A stretch of DNA of 64,000 nt. Origin: CAZWVI01 sp964637165. Its GTDB lineage: Bacteria; Planctomycetota; UBA1135. Below the pieces are notes generated by a model. That model was not told where the DNA came from. It did no database searches and saw only the letters and a program-made list of their open reading frames with translations. Positions 35,307 to 43,176 of the stretch are shown piece by piece. Numbering within the stretch: the first letter of the stretch is position 1; each line of letters begins with the position of its first letter. The DNA is taken from NCBI GenBank assembly GCA_964637165.1, contig CAZWVI010000003.1:62001-126000 (forward strand), given 5' to 3'. The translations under genes were made by a program, and so were the position numbers.

Positions 35307-37670
35307 ATGCTTGTCTCCCCACTCCTTTTCGCCCTTGCCCAGCAGGCTGCTTGGCCTCCAGCTCCACCTTTGCGGATTGGCACCGAAGACCAATCGACAG
35401 CAATCCTTTTGCCGGATTCGGTGGTCGCCACTCGCCAAAAAGATGGTTCGTGGAAGTGCTTGTTCCGCTTCAATCCCGGAGTCAAAGCCGAATCGGTTTG
35501 TGTAGTCGGCAGCTTTAATGCGTGGAAAGTCGGCAGCCACCAAATGCGTCGCACGGTTGGTGGTGCTTGGGAAATCGACATGCAACTTAGTGAAGGAGTT
35601 CACTACTACAAGTTTGTGGTTGATGAAAACCAGTGGCACCACGATCAACGTAATCATCAACATATTGATGATGGGCACGGCGGCCGCAATTCAGTTTTAG
35701 GATTGGGGGTGTTGGCATCAATTAGCGAGTCACATGAGCATAGCGGCGACGGGAAGATAAATGCCGCTGGACTTGAGCATGACCCAAGTAAAAACTTCTA
35801 TTTGCAAAAGTTGAATGATGGAAGTTGTTTACTGCGTTATCGAAGCTTGGCAAATGATGTTGAAAAAGTCACTATAGCTTTTCGCAAACCGGCCAGCCAT
35901 TTGGCCATGTCGCCAGTCTTGAGCGACAAGCGTTCAACAGTTTGGGAGGCGCGGATTGGCGGCAAGGTAAATGGCGACTACACGTTTATTTTAAAAGATG
36001 GCGACCTAACGGCGGCTCACCCTGCTAACTTTCAACTTAATCAAAAAGCAATGCAATCAAACCCAGTGCCGGAGTGGGCCAAACACGCAATTTGGTATCA
36101 GATAATGCCCGATCGTTTTCGTAACGGTGAGCGAAGTTGGGACCCCAAAGATGTCAATACTTGGACCGCCCGTTACGATCACCTTGAAGATTTTGAAGCG
36201 GTCAGCGGCCAAAGTTATTGGAAGTATGCAGTTTTTCAGCGCAACTACGGTGGCGACTTGCAAGGCATGATTGAAAAACTTTCGTACCTAAAAGAGTTAG
36301 GGGTTAATGCGCTTTATTTGAATCCAGTTTTTCAAGCCGAGTCGCATCATAAATATAACGCAACATCTTATTTACATATCGACGACCGCCTTGGCGGTGG
36401 CGGTTACGCGGCCGCCGAAGCGAGTGAAGATTTGTTAGACCCGACAACTTGGACTTGGACCGAAAGCGATAAAAAATTCCTAGAGTTTGTGCGGGTCGCG
36501 AAGTCGCAAGGCTTTAAGGTAGTTATCGATGGTGTGTTTAATCATGTAGGTGTTCAGCATCCAGCCTTTCAAGATTTATTAAGGAATGGCAAGTCGTCAC
36601 CTTTTAAGGATTGGTTTGAGGTGACTTCTTGGGACCCATTTAAATACTCAGGTTGGGCTGGTTTTGGTGAGTTGCCAGTGTTTCGTAAAGATGAAATACA
36701 TGGCTTGTCTAGCGCCGAAGTGCGCGAACACATTTACGCAATTACCCGCCGTTGGATGGATCCAAACGGCGACGGAAGTTGTGACGATGGAATTGACGGT
36801 TGGCGATTAGATGTCCCTAATGAGGTTCCAATGCCGTTTTGGGACCAGTGGTGCTCCTTGGTAAGGGAAATTAACCCTGAAGCATATATTGTCGGAGAAA
36901 TTTGGCAGAGAGCAGAGGAGTGGGTTAAGCCCGGTCGTTTCGATGCGGTAATGAACTATCCTTTTGCCGAGGCAGTAATCCCATGGATTGCCAATCGTGA
37001 GAATAAATTAAGCACTTCAGAAATGGTTAATCAATTAACTGAATTGCGTCTTGCCTATGGCGTTGAGACCGGGCAAGTAATGCAAAACTTGGTTGATAGC
37101 CACGACACCGATCGTTTGGTTTCGCAAATCCAAAATCCAGATCGCGCCTATGATCAACGCAATCGTTTACAGGACACAAACTCAAATTATGACGACTCTC
37201 GCCCGTCAGCAGAGAGTTATCAAAAAGCGCGACTGGTAGCATTGTTTCAAATGACTTGGATTGGTGCGCCAATGATTTGGGCGGGGGACGAAATTGGAAT
37301 GTGGGGGGCAGACGACCCAATGTGTCGCCGTCCAATGATGTGGAAAGACCTTGAGCCATTCGCGGACCCCAATGAATATTGGAGTGATGAACAGCATTTA
37401 AAGTGGTATCAAGAAGTAATTGCCCTGCGCAATAAATATTCTGCTTTGAGAATCGGTCAAGTTGAATTGGTGCGGGTTGATGACGAAAAAAATATTTTTG
37501 CTTTTAAGCGTAGCGCGAAGGGTGAAAGTTTACTTGTAGTGTTGAACGCATCAAGCCAAGTGTTTACTAATCCAATTGACAAATTGAATTTAGGCTCTGG
37601 CTGGAAACAAGTTTTTGGCAAAACAGCTGCGGCCGCAGAATGGAGTGGTTCAGTATGGCTGAAAAAGTAA
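35307..37670 (+). CDS. Neopullulanase/cyclomaltodextrinase-like GH13 with CBM48-like domain
   Basis: This ~788-residue enzyme has a signal-like hydrophobic N-terminus (MLVSPLLFALAQQAAWP), a CBM48/E-set-like domain (~residues 45-145; VCVVGSFNAWK, VHYYKFVVDENQW, GRNSVLGLG) and a GH13 barrel. The catalytic trio is Asp502 in WRLDVPNE, Glu531 in VGEIW and Asp600 in DSHDTDR. It resembles GH13_20 neopullulanase/maltogenic-amylase-type enzymes that cut pullulan, cyclodextrins and maltodextrins. I chose ATG 35307; a TTG at 35262 is also in frame. It is followed by malQ with a 16-base overlap and then glgP. Localisation is unsettled, since the N-terminus may be a signal peptide. It is divergent from the importer operon, with only ~44 bases between starts. 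Confidence 0.87.
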   Translation: MLVSPLLFALAQQAAWPPAPPLRIGTEDQSTAILLPDSVVATRQKDGSWKCLFRFNPGVKAESVCVVGSFNAWKVGSHQMRRTVGGAWEIDMQLSEGVHYYKFVVDENQWHHDQRNHQHIDDGHGGRNSVLGLGVLASISESHEHSGDGKINAAGLEHDPSKNFYLQKLNDGSCLLRYRSLANDVEKVTIAFRKPASHLAMSPVLSDKRSTVWEARIGGKVNGDYTFILKDGDLTAAHPANFQLNQKAMQSNPVPEWAKHAIWYQIMPDRFRNGERSWDPKDVNTWTARYDHLEDFEAVSGQSYWKYAVFQRNYGGDLQGMIEKLSYLKELGVNALYLNPVFQAESHHKYNATSYLHIDDRLGGGGYAAAEASEDLLDPTTWTWTESDKKFLEFVRVAKSQGFKVVIDGVFNHVGVQHPAFQDLLRNGKSSPFKDWFEVTSWDPFKYSGWAGFGELPVFRKDEIHGLSSAEVREHIYAITRRWMDPNGDGSCDDGIDGWRLDVPNEVPMPFWDQWCSLVREINPEAYIVGEIWQRAEEWVKPGRFDAVMNYPFAEAVIPWIANRENKLSTSEMVNQLTELRLAYGVETGQVMQNLVDSHDTDRLVSQIQNPDRAYDQRNRLQDTNSNYDDSRPSAESYQKARLVALFQMTWIGAPMIWAGDEIGMWGADDPMCRRPMMWKDLEPFADPNEYWSDEQHLKWYQEVIALRNKYSALRIGQVELVRVDDEKNIFAFKRSAKGESLLVVLNASSQVFTNPIDKLNLGSGWKQVFGKTAAAAEWSGSVWLKK

Positions 37671-38755
37671 CACCATTAGCGGTCCATCAATTGTTTCACG
37701 GCCGCGGCGCCGGTGTATTACTGCACTTGAGTTCTCTACCCGACCGCGGTCGTGGACTAGACCATGCGAAACGCTTTGCCGATTGGTTGGCGTCCGCTGG
37801 AGTTAAGTGGTGGCAAATGTTGCCAGTGGGCCCAGTGCCGAATCCAAGTTGGTCGCCTTATTCTGCAATGTCTTCCTTTCGCTTGGGCGAATTCGTAAAC
37901 GGAGATTGGGATTCATTTCGATCTTATTGCGCGAGTTTGGGAATTAAATTATTCGGCGACTTGCCAATTTTTGTCCCCGTCGAATCTGAAGATGTTCGCA
38001 ACAACCCACAACTGTTTCGTTTGCAAGCAGACGGCACACCGGAAGTTTCGACTGGAGTTCCGCCGGACAACTTTAGTCCGACTGGACAAATGTGGGGACA
38101 TCCGCACTATGCTTGGGAGCAACATCGAAAGGAAAATTTTGCGTGGTGGTTAAAACGCTTCGCCTATCACCTTGAGCTATTTGACGCGGTGCGCATCGAC
38201 CACTTCATTGGTTTTCATCATGCTTGGGAAATCCAAGCTGGCGAGGCAACGGCGGTGAATGGAATCTGGCAAGCCGCCCCAGGCCACGATTTATTACAGG
38301 CACTGGCCGGAAAAATGGCCGGCCCACTACCTTTGGTTGCCGAAGATCTTGGCCACATTACTCCCGATGTAGTTGCCCTGCGTGACAATTTCGGCTTGCC
38401 GGGTATGTATGTATTACAAGCCGGGCATGAACCTGCGCTGGAAAACTCCTTTGCCTATACTGGAACTCACGACAACGACACGATGGCCGGTTGGTTATTA
38501 AGAAGAGGGTTGTCTGATAGGCCGTGGAGTTGGATTGAAAAACTTTTCAAGAGCGTTTCCAATAATGCAATCGTGCCAATGCAGGATTTATTAGAACTTG
38601 ATTCAACCGCGCGCATGAATGTGCCGGGCACCAAAGATGGAAATTGGAACTGGCATTTTGATGCCGACTTACTCGCAAGCTCAGACGGAGTCGAGCTCGC
38701 CGCACGATTACGCGACCTAGTAGCGGATACCGACCGACAACAACATGACACCTGA
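37655..38755 (+). CDS. malQ: 4-alpha-glucanotransferase, shortened form
   Basis: This 366-residue enzyme (GH77) transfers maltosyl units between glucans, recycling short maltodextrins. The N-terminal GVLLHLSSLPD, MLPVGPVPNPSWSPYSAMSS, GDLPIFVPVES, GVPPDNFSPTGQMWG and the catalytic residues are all present: Asp182 in RIDHF, Glu230 in AEDLG, Asp273 in THDND. It is about 130 residues shorter than the usual ~500, because the segment between the SSFRLGEF strand and the DLPIF strand is reduced to ~20 residues, losing the usual subdomain there. The ATG at 37655 overlaps the previous gene, and its end overlaps the phosphorylase start by 11 bases. Cytoplasmic. Confidence 0.92.
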   Translation: MAEKVTPLAVHQLFHGRGAGVLLHLSSLPDRGRGLDHAKRFADWLASAGVKWWQMLPVGPVPNPSWSPYSAMSSFRLGEFVNGDWDSFRSYCASLGIKLFGDLPIFVPVESEDVRNNPQLFRLQADGTPEVSTGVPPDNFSPTGQMWGHPHYAWEQHRKENFAWWLKRFAYHLELFDAVRIDHFIGFHHAWEIQAGEATAVNGIWQAAPGHDLLQALAGKMAGPLPLVAEDLGHITPDVVALRDNFGLPGMYVLQAGHEPALENSFAYTGTHDNDTMAGWLLRRGLSDRPWSWIEKLFKSVSNNAIVPMQDLLELDSTARMNVPGTKDGNWNWHFDADLLASSDGVELAARLRDLVADTDRQQHDT

Positions 38756-40802
38756 AGAATTAAAACAACGGCTCCTCGACTTACACCAGAACATGTGGTG
38801 GACCTGGAGCCATTCAGCGCAAGCACTCTTTGCTGAAATAGATCCAAACTTGTGGGAGGGAAGTAACCATAATCCAGCAATTGGAATTTTGGTCGGCTCG
38901 CCGGCGCGCATGGCCGCATTGGCCAACGATAAAGAGTTCGTCCAAAGATTGCGTGCAGTAGAGGCAGAGCTGCGCAAATATTTACGCAACAAAACTTGGT
39001 TCAAGCGCGAATCATCTGCTCGCGAACGCAAACTTCGCGTGGCTTATTTTTGTTCGGAGTATGCGCTGCACGAAAGCATGCCGCAATACGCTGGAGGCCT
39101 CGGAGTTTTAGCCGGCGACCATTTGAAAGCCGCCTCTGATTTGGGGATTCCGCTTGTTGGGGTAGGCTTGTTATATCGCCACGGTTATTATCGTCAGGAA
39201 CTAACTCAAAGTGGTGAAACACGCGCGCTCTATCCAAATTACGCATGGGAATTGTGGCCACTTCAAGACACCGGCAAAGTAATTGAATGTCCATTTGCTG
39301 GTCGCACCATCGCGGCCAAAGTTTGGAAGTTAGAAGTCGGCCGCGTGCCGCTTTACTTGCTTGACACTGACATTGAGCAAAACCGCACCGCCGACCGTGG
39401 GCTAACCGCCGGACTTTATCGCGGTGCTCCTGAAGCACGTATGAAGCAACAAATTTTGTTGGGCGTTGGTGGAATGATAGCCCTAAATGCAGTCGGCGAG
39501 AAGCCCAATATGTTTCACCTTAATGAGGGTCACGCCGCGTTTGTGCAATTAGAGCGCATGCGTCGTGGTGAAAGCTTAGAACAAATTCGACAAAAGAGTG
39601 TGTTTACTACTCACACTCCGGTGCCTGCCGGTCATGACCGTTATCCAATTAAGTCAGCAGCAAAGTGGTTGCGTCCAGTTCTTCAAGGCGCGGCTTTAAG
39701 TGTTCGTGACTTAACTAAGTTGGGCAACGAAACCCCCGGACAAAAAACCGACGAGCTTTGCATGACGGTGTTGGCGTTAAATACCAGCAATAAAGTAAAT
39801 GGTGTTTCGGCTTTGCACGGCGCAGTTTCGCGGGAAATGTGGCAATCGATTTACTCGACCGAACAAGCCGCCGAAGTGCCCATCGGTCACGTTACTAATG
39901 GAGTTCACTTGCGCACCTGGATGTCGCCAACAACCGCCGATTTTTATCAACGTAAGTTGAAAGTCAATTGGTTGGACGATGCCCCAGATGCTGATTGGTG
40001 GAAACGCTTAGATAAAGTTAGTGATGAAGAAATTTATGACTTGCGCTCAAGTTTACGTTCAGAGTTGGTGCACTTTGTAAGAACTCATAATGCTAACCAA
40101 GCACAACGTCGTGGCGCATCAGCTGCCGAGGTTGCCGCCGCACGCGAAGTATTAGATGAGGACACATTAACCATCGGCTTTGCGCGGCGTTTTGCAACCT
40201 ACAAGCGTGCGCCGTTAATTTTCCGCGATCTTAAGCGTTTGGAAAATATTTTATGTAATAGTCAACGACCAGTTCAGTTGGTGTTTGCCGGAAAAGCACA
40301 CCCCGATGACACCGAAGGCCAGGCTTTCGCACAAAAGATCTTTAAGATGACTCAGCGCCCGGCCTTTCGCGGCAAAGTAGTGCTGCTTGAAGATTACGAT
40401 ATGCGGATTGGCCGAATGCTAACCAGTGGTTGCGATGTTTGGTTAAACACTCCAGTCCGTCCACACGAAGCAAGTGGTACATCGGGAATGAAGCCAACCC
40501 TTCACGGTGGCTTGAACTTGTCGATTTTAGACGGTTGGTGGCCAGAAGCAATCAACCGTCATAATGGTTGGGCGATTGGCAGTGAAGTTGAATACCGCTC
40601 GCGAGTTCGCCAAGACCGCGAAGACGCTAACTCCCTTTACGAGTTGCTTGAAAGCGAAGTCGCACCACTTTTTTACAAAACCAATCGTGCCGGCATTTCT
40701 AAGGCATGGGCAAAAAAAATGCGCGCATCAATGCAAAGCGTGCCGCGCGGGTTTCGCGCGGCACGCATGTTGTCCGACTATCTAAAACGTTATTACTTAT
40801 AA
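38745..40802 (+). CDS. glgP: Alpha-glucan (maltodextrin/glycogen) phosphorylase
   Basis: This 685-residue enzyme releases glucose-1-phosphate from alpha-1,4-glucans. It has an N-terminal DUF3417-like domain (residues ~1-90; ELKQRLLDLHQNMWWTWS) seen in the short GlgP type, and a GT35 catalytic region with AYFCSEYALHESMPQYAGGLGVLAGDH and the pyridoxal-phosphate lysine in EASGTSGMKPTLHGG. The start is ATG at 38745, 11 bases inside malQ, so both are co-translated. It ends the plus-strand utilisation run and converges on the cytochrome gene with four bases between. Cytoplasmic. Confidence 0.94.
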   Translation: MTPEELKQRLLDLHQNMWWTWSHSAQALFAEIDPNLWEGSNHNPAIGILVGSPARMAALANDKEFVQRLRAVEAELRKYLRNKTWFKRESSARERKLRVAYFCSEYALHESMPQYAGGLGVLAGDHLKAASDLGIPLVGVGLLYRHGYYRQELTQSGETRALYPNYAWELWPLQDTGKVIECPFAGRTIAAKVWKLEVGRVPLYLLDTDIEQNRTADRGLTAGLYRGAPEARMKQQILLGVGGMIALNAVGEKPNMFHLNEGHAAFVQLERMRRGESLEQIRQKSVFTTHTPVPAGHDRYPIKSAAKWLRPVLQGAALSVRDLTKLGNETPGQKTDELCMTVLALNTSNKVNGVSALHGAVSREMWQSIYSTEQAAEVPIGHVTNGVHLRTWMSPTTADFYQRKLKVNWLDDAPDADWWKRLDKVSDEEIYDLRSSLRSELVHFVRTHNANQAQRRGASAAEVAAAREVLDEDTLTIGFARRFATYKRAPLIFRDLKRLENILCNSQRPVQLVFAGKAHPDDTEGQAFAQKIFKMTQRPAFRGKVVLLEDYDMRIGRMLTSGCDVWLNTPVRPHEASGTSGMKPTLHGGLNLSILDGWWPEAINRHNGWAIGSEVEYRSRVRQDREDANSLYELLESEVAPLFYKTNRAGISKAWAKKMRASMQSVPRGFRAARMLSDYLKRYYL
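40738..40766. other. Perfect 11-bp hairpin within 3' end of glgP
   Basis: GCGTGCCGCGC is followed by a 7-base loop (GGGTTTC) and its perfect complement GCGCGGCACGC, inside the coding sequence for Ser-Val-Pro-Arg-Gly-Phe-Arg-Ala. It lies 34 bases before the glgP stop codon and no T-run follows on either side, so it is not an intrinsic terminator. It may slow exonucleases or be chance in an Arg-rich segment. Confidence 0.35.
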
Positions 40803-40806
40803 AGTT

Positions 40807-42909
40807 TTAGAATGGGTTAATTCCTAACAACTCACGCGGAGTTGTGTAAACCGGTTGACCATCTTCGCCGTAAGGATCTTCCACGATTAAGCGGTCGAAA
40901 CCTGGCGCAAGTAGGCCACCATTAAGCCCGCGGTGGCAAGTTCCGCAAGAACCGCCGGCGCCGAGAGCTTTGTAAGCAGGTTGAACGTTGTGGTCCACTG
41001 AGAATGGAACCAATGATTCAACATTGATACCACTGCCGTGGTGTTCGAAGTGTCCAACGCCTGAAGGTTCCGCAAGGTCTTCGTAGTAAACCTTGCCACC
41101 TTTGATTAGCACTGGATTAGCCGCGACGACATTGCCAAAATTATCGACACCCTTAAGGGCTGTGATGTATTCAGAAATCTCATCTAAGGTATTAACTTCA
41201 AACTTGCCATCGCCGTTGTCGTCCACAACACTAGGCAAAGCAGCATTGCTAGTAATCTGACGCACACGCCACAAGATGATTGGTGAAACTACATCATCAG
41301 TGAAGTCATCAGGTGTTCCGTTTTGCTCCCAGTTAGCCCAGTAGATGGTTGACAATGACTTCATGGTGAAGATGCGATCAACGCCATCTGAATCAGTCTT
41401 CCATTTAACCGATGGATACCAACGATCTTTAATTGCATCGCCTGGATCGAGTGGATTGCCCGAGGCCATTGCGATGCCAGAATCGTCACTCCAGAAAGCC
41501 ATCGAAGTTCCGGTTGTAGCGTTGTCAAGCGCCATCATCGACTTGGTTTCCTTGTAAGGAATGTGACAGAACTCACAGGACATTACATCCATGTGGCCAC
41601 CAGTAACGTGAATCGGTGAACTTGGCAATGAAGCTAGTTCGTGTTTCAAATCACTTTCCATGTGGCATTCACGACAGGTGCGGAATGAACTGTAATCAGT
41701 TTGGTTACGCACCGACTGAAGGCTGGCATTTCCTTTTGCAAAGTCGTGCTCACCGTTGCCTGGGTGACACTCAAGGCAACCGCGGCTGTCCGCGTCGGCA
41801 ATGTCAGTTTCAGGATTTCCATCTAAGCGATGCGCGAATGCAGCAAAGTGGACATCTTGATCAGCGTTAAACCATGAACGACCGCGCTTTTTGCTATCGG
41901 CAAAAGTGTGGCATTGCCAACAAGCGTAGTCGGGTGGAGTTTGCGCAATTTCATTTCCGGCCAAAGCCAAGAAACCGTCCGCATTAATTTCCAAGGTTCC
42001 GGAATCAAGTCCGACTTGGTAATCAATTTGTAAAGATTCAGCTTCAGTTGGTTTACCGGTTGGCAAATCCTTCATCACAATGCTTGAGAACCAGCCCATG
42101 CTCGCAGTAGGAGCAGAGTAGTAAGCAGGGATTGTTGCGGCGGCATCATCAACAAGAGTGTGCATTGAACGCAAAGTTGCCATGCGCCAAATACCATTCA
42201 TAATTTTGCCATCACTAATGGTCCATGAGTTTTTGTGACAGGACAGGCAATCGGGTTCGGAAACTCCGGTGACATCCCACTTAGCAGCCATGTGCGAACC
42301 TGTTGAGGGGCTCACGAAACTGTAGTCGCCATCAAACAAAACATCGTCGGCAGTTTTGCCTAAGTTCTCATAACCGAATGTGTTGGTTGCGAGGTCGTAG
42401 TACTTTTCGCCATCGCGGTCGAATTCAGTTGGTCCGCCACCAGGGTGACAGGCGCCACATTTTCCGGCCCAGAAGTAGGAAGTCTTATCAATTTCAGAAG
42501 CAGAAGCATTGTCCTTGCCAGCCAACTGGCTGGAGTCTGATGAAGGAGGTCACCACTTTCCATACATACCGTTGGTCTTGATGAAATCGCGACCATCGGC
42601 AAAGAAGTCGTCTTTAGCGATGACATTACCATTTTCATCAGCCCGACCTTGTTGGAAGTGATATCCATGCTCTGCTTGTTCAAAGTCATGGCATTCACCG
42701 CAAGTTTGGCGAGGGCTATATGGGGAAGATGAACCTAGTGCCAGCTCTTGGCCAAGATAGTCTTTCAGTACCACATTATCGTGATTGAATGACGCGGAAA
42801 GCGATTGGCTTGAGCCATCGTTTCCCAAACATCCTGGGGTGAGAGCGAAGACCACCCCAGCAAGTAGGGCTAGAAGGCTCTGGAAGATTGATTTTTTTGA
42901 AACAGCCAT
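40807..42909 (-). CDS. Octahaem lipoprotein cytochrome c with in-frame TGA (candidate selenoprotein, ExtKL type)
   Basis: The frame runs from ATG 42909 (GTG 42915 also possible) to TAA 40807, 700 residues, with one TGA at 42550-42552 (codon 120). A lipobox ends in PGC (Cys27). Eight CxxCH haem motifs are present: CGECH before the TGA and CGACH, CLSCH, CWQCH, CLECH, CRECH, CEFCH, CGTCH after. The reading frame is the same on both sides, and the second half has no start or signal peptide of its own. A hairpin at SECIS-like spacing follows the TGA. It recalls the ExtK/ExtL cytochromes of Geobacter, which I recall as sometimes described as one (seleno)protein ExtKL. The alternative is a pseudogene with a recent stop. 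It is an outer-surface/periplasmic electron-transfer protein by this reading. Confidence 0.8.
42512..42552 (-). promoter_or_regulatory. Candidate SECIS element with selenocysteine TGA
   Basis: On the minus strand, the in-frame TGA (42552-42550) is followed after 16 bases by a perfect hairpin CCAGCC-AGTT-GGCTGG (42533-42518). The loop starts 22 bases after the TGA and has G in its second position, fitting the known bacterial SECIS distance and loop rules. A second helix, TCCTT (42547-42543) with AAGGA (42516-42512), could close the structure below, with a 9-base bulge on the 5' side. This is pattern matching; folding energy and SelB binding are untested. Confidence 0.55.
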
Positions 42910-42919
42910 TTTCACGATT

Positions 42920-42924
42920 CCTCC
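42920..42924 (-). promoter_or_regulatory. Strong Shine-Dalgarno (GGAGG) of the cytochrome gene
   Basis: GGAGG on the minus strand lies ten bases before ATG 42909 and four before GTG 42915. Such a clear site is uncommon in this window, where most starts have none. The spacing favours the ATG at 42909 as the start. Confidence 0.6.
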
Positions 42925-42978
42925 ACGAATCGGGGTTTACTAATAAATAAATGACTGATTTGTGTCCGCAAGGGTGTA

Positions 42979-42996
42979 TTGTGACGAAGTTGTGAC
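42979..42996. promoter_or_regulatory. Direct repeat TTGTGAC-N4-TTGTGAC, OmpR/PhoB-type candidate site
   Basis: Two identical 7-base repeats separated by four bases (11-base period) match the arrangement bound by OmpR/PhoB-family response regulators such as the PHO box. The site sits ~70 bases upstream of the cytochrome start on the minus strand and ~180 bases upstream of the metalloprotease start. An AT-rich TATATATA tract lies next to it. The regulator is unknown. Confidence 0.4.
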
Positions 42997-43176
42997 CTAG
43001 CTTACTATATATAAAGTTGTTATGGGTGTTTGCTACATCTTTCTGTGCTAGTTGTGAATTATTATGCCTCAGAGGCGTGCTTGGGGGTCGAATTAGCCGA
43101 TATAGATTGGGGAACAATTTCACATAAGCCGTCGTCTTCGGATAAGATTAAGTCCCCCCTCAAAACCCCATAAAAA

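Noticed and set aside
40738..40766. Intrinsic terminator of glgP
   Set aside because: No T-run follows and it lies inside the coding sequence.
42525..42552. Two separate cytochrome genes (42909-42550 and 42525-40807)
   Set aside because: Same frame on both sides of a single TGA, the second part has only a TTG-type start without signal peptide, and a SECIS-like hairpin follows; one protein is more likely.
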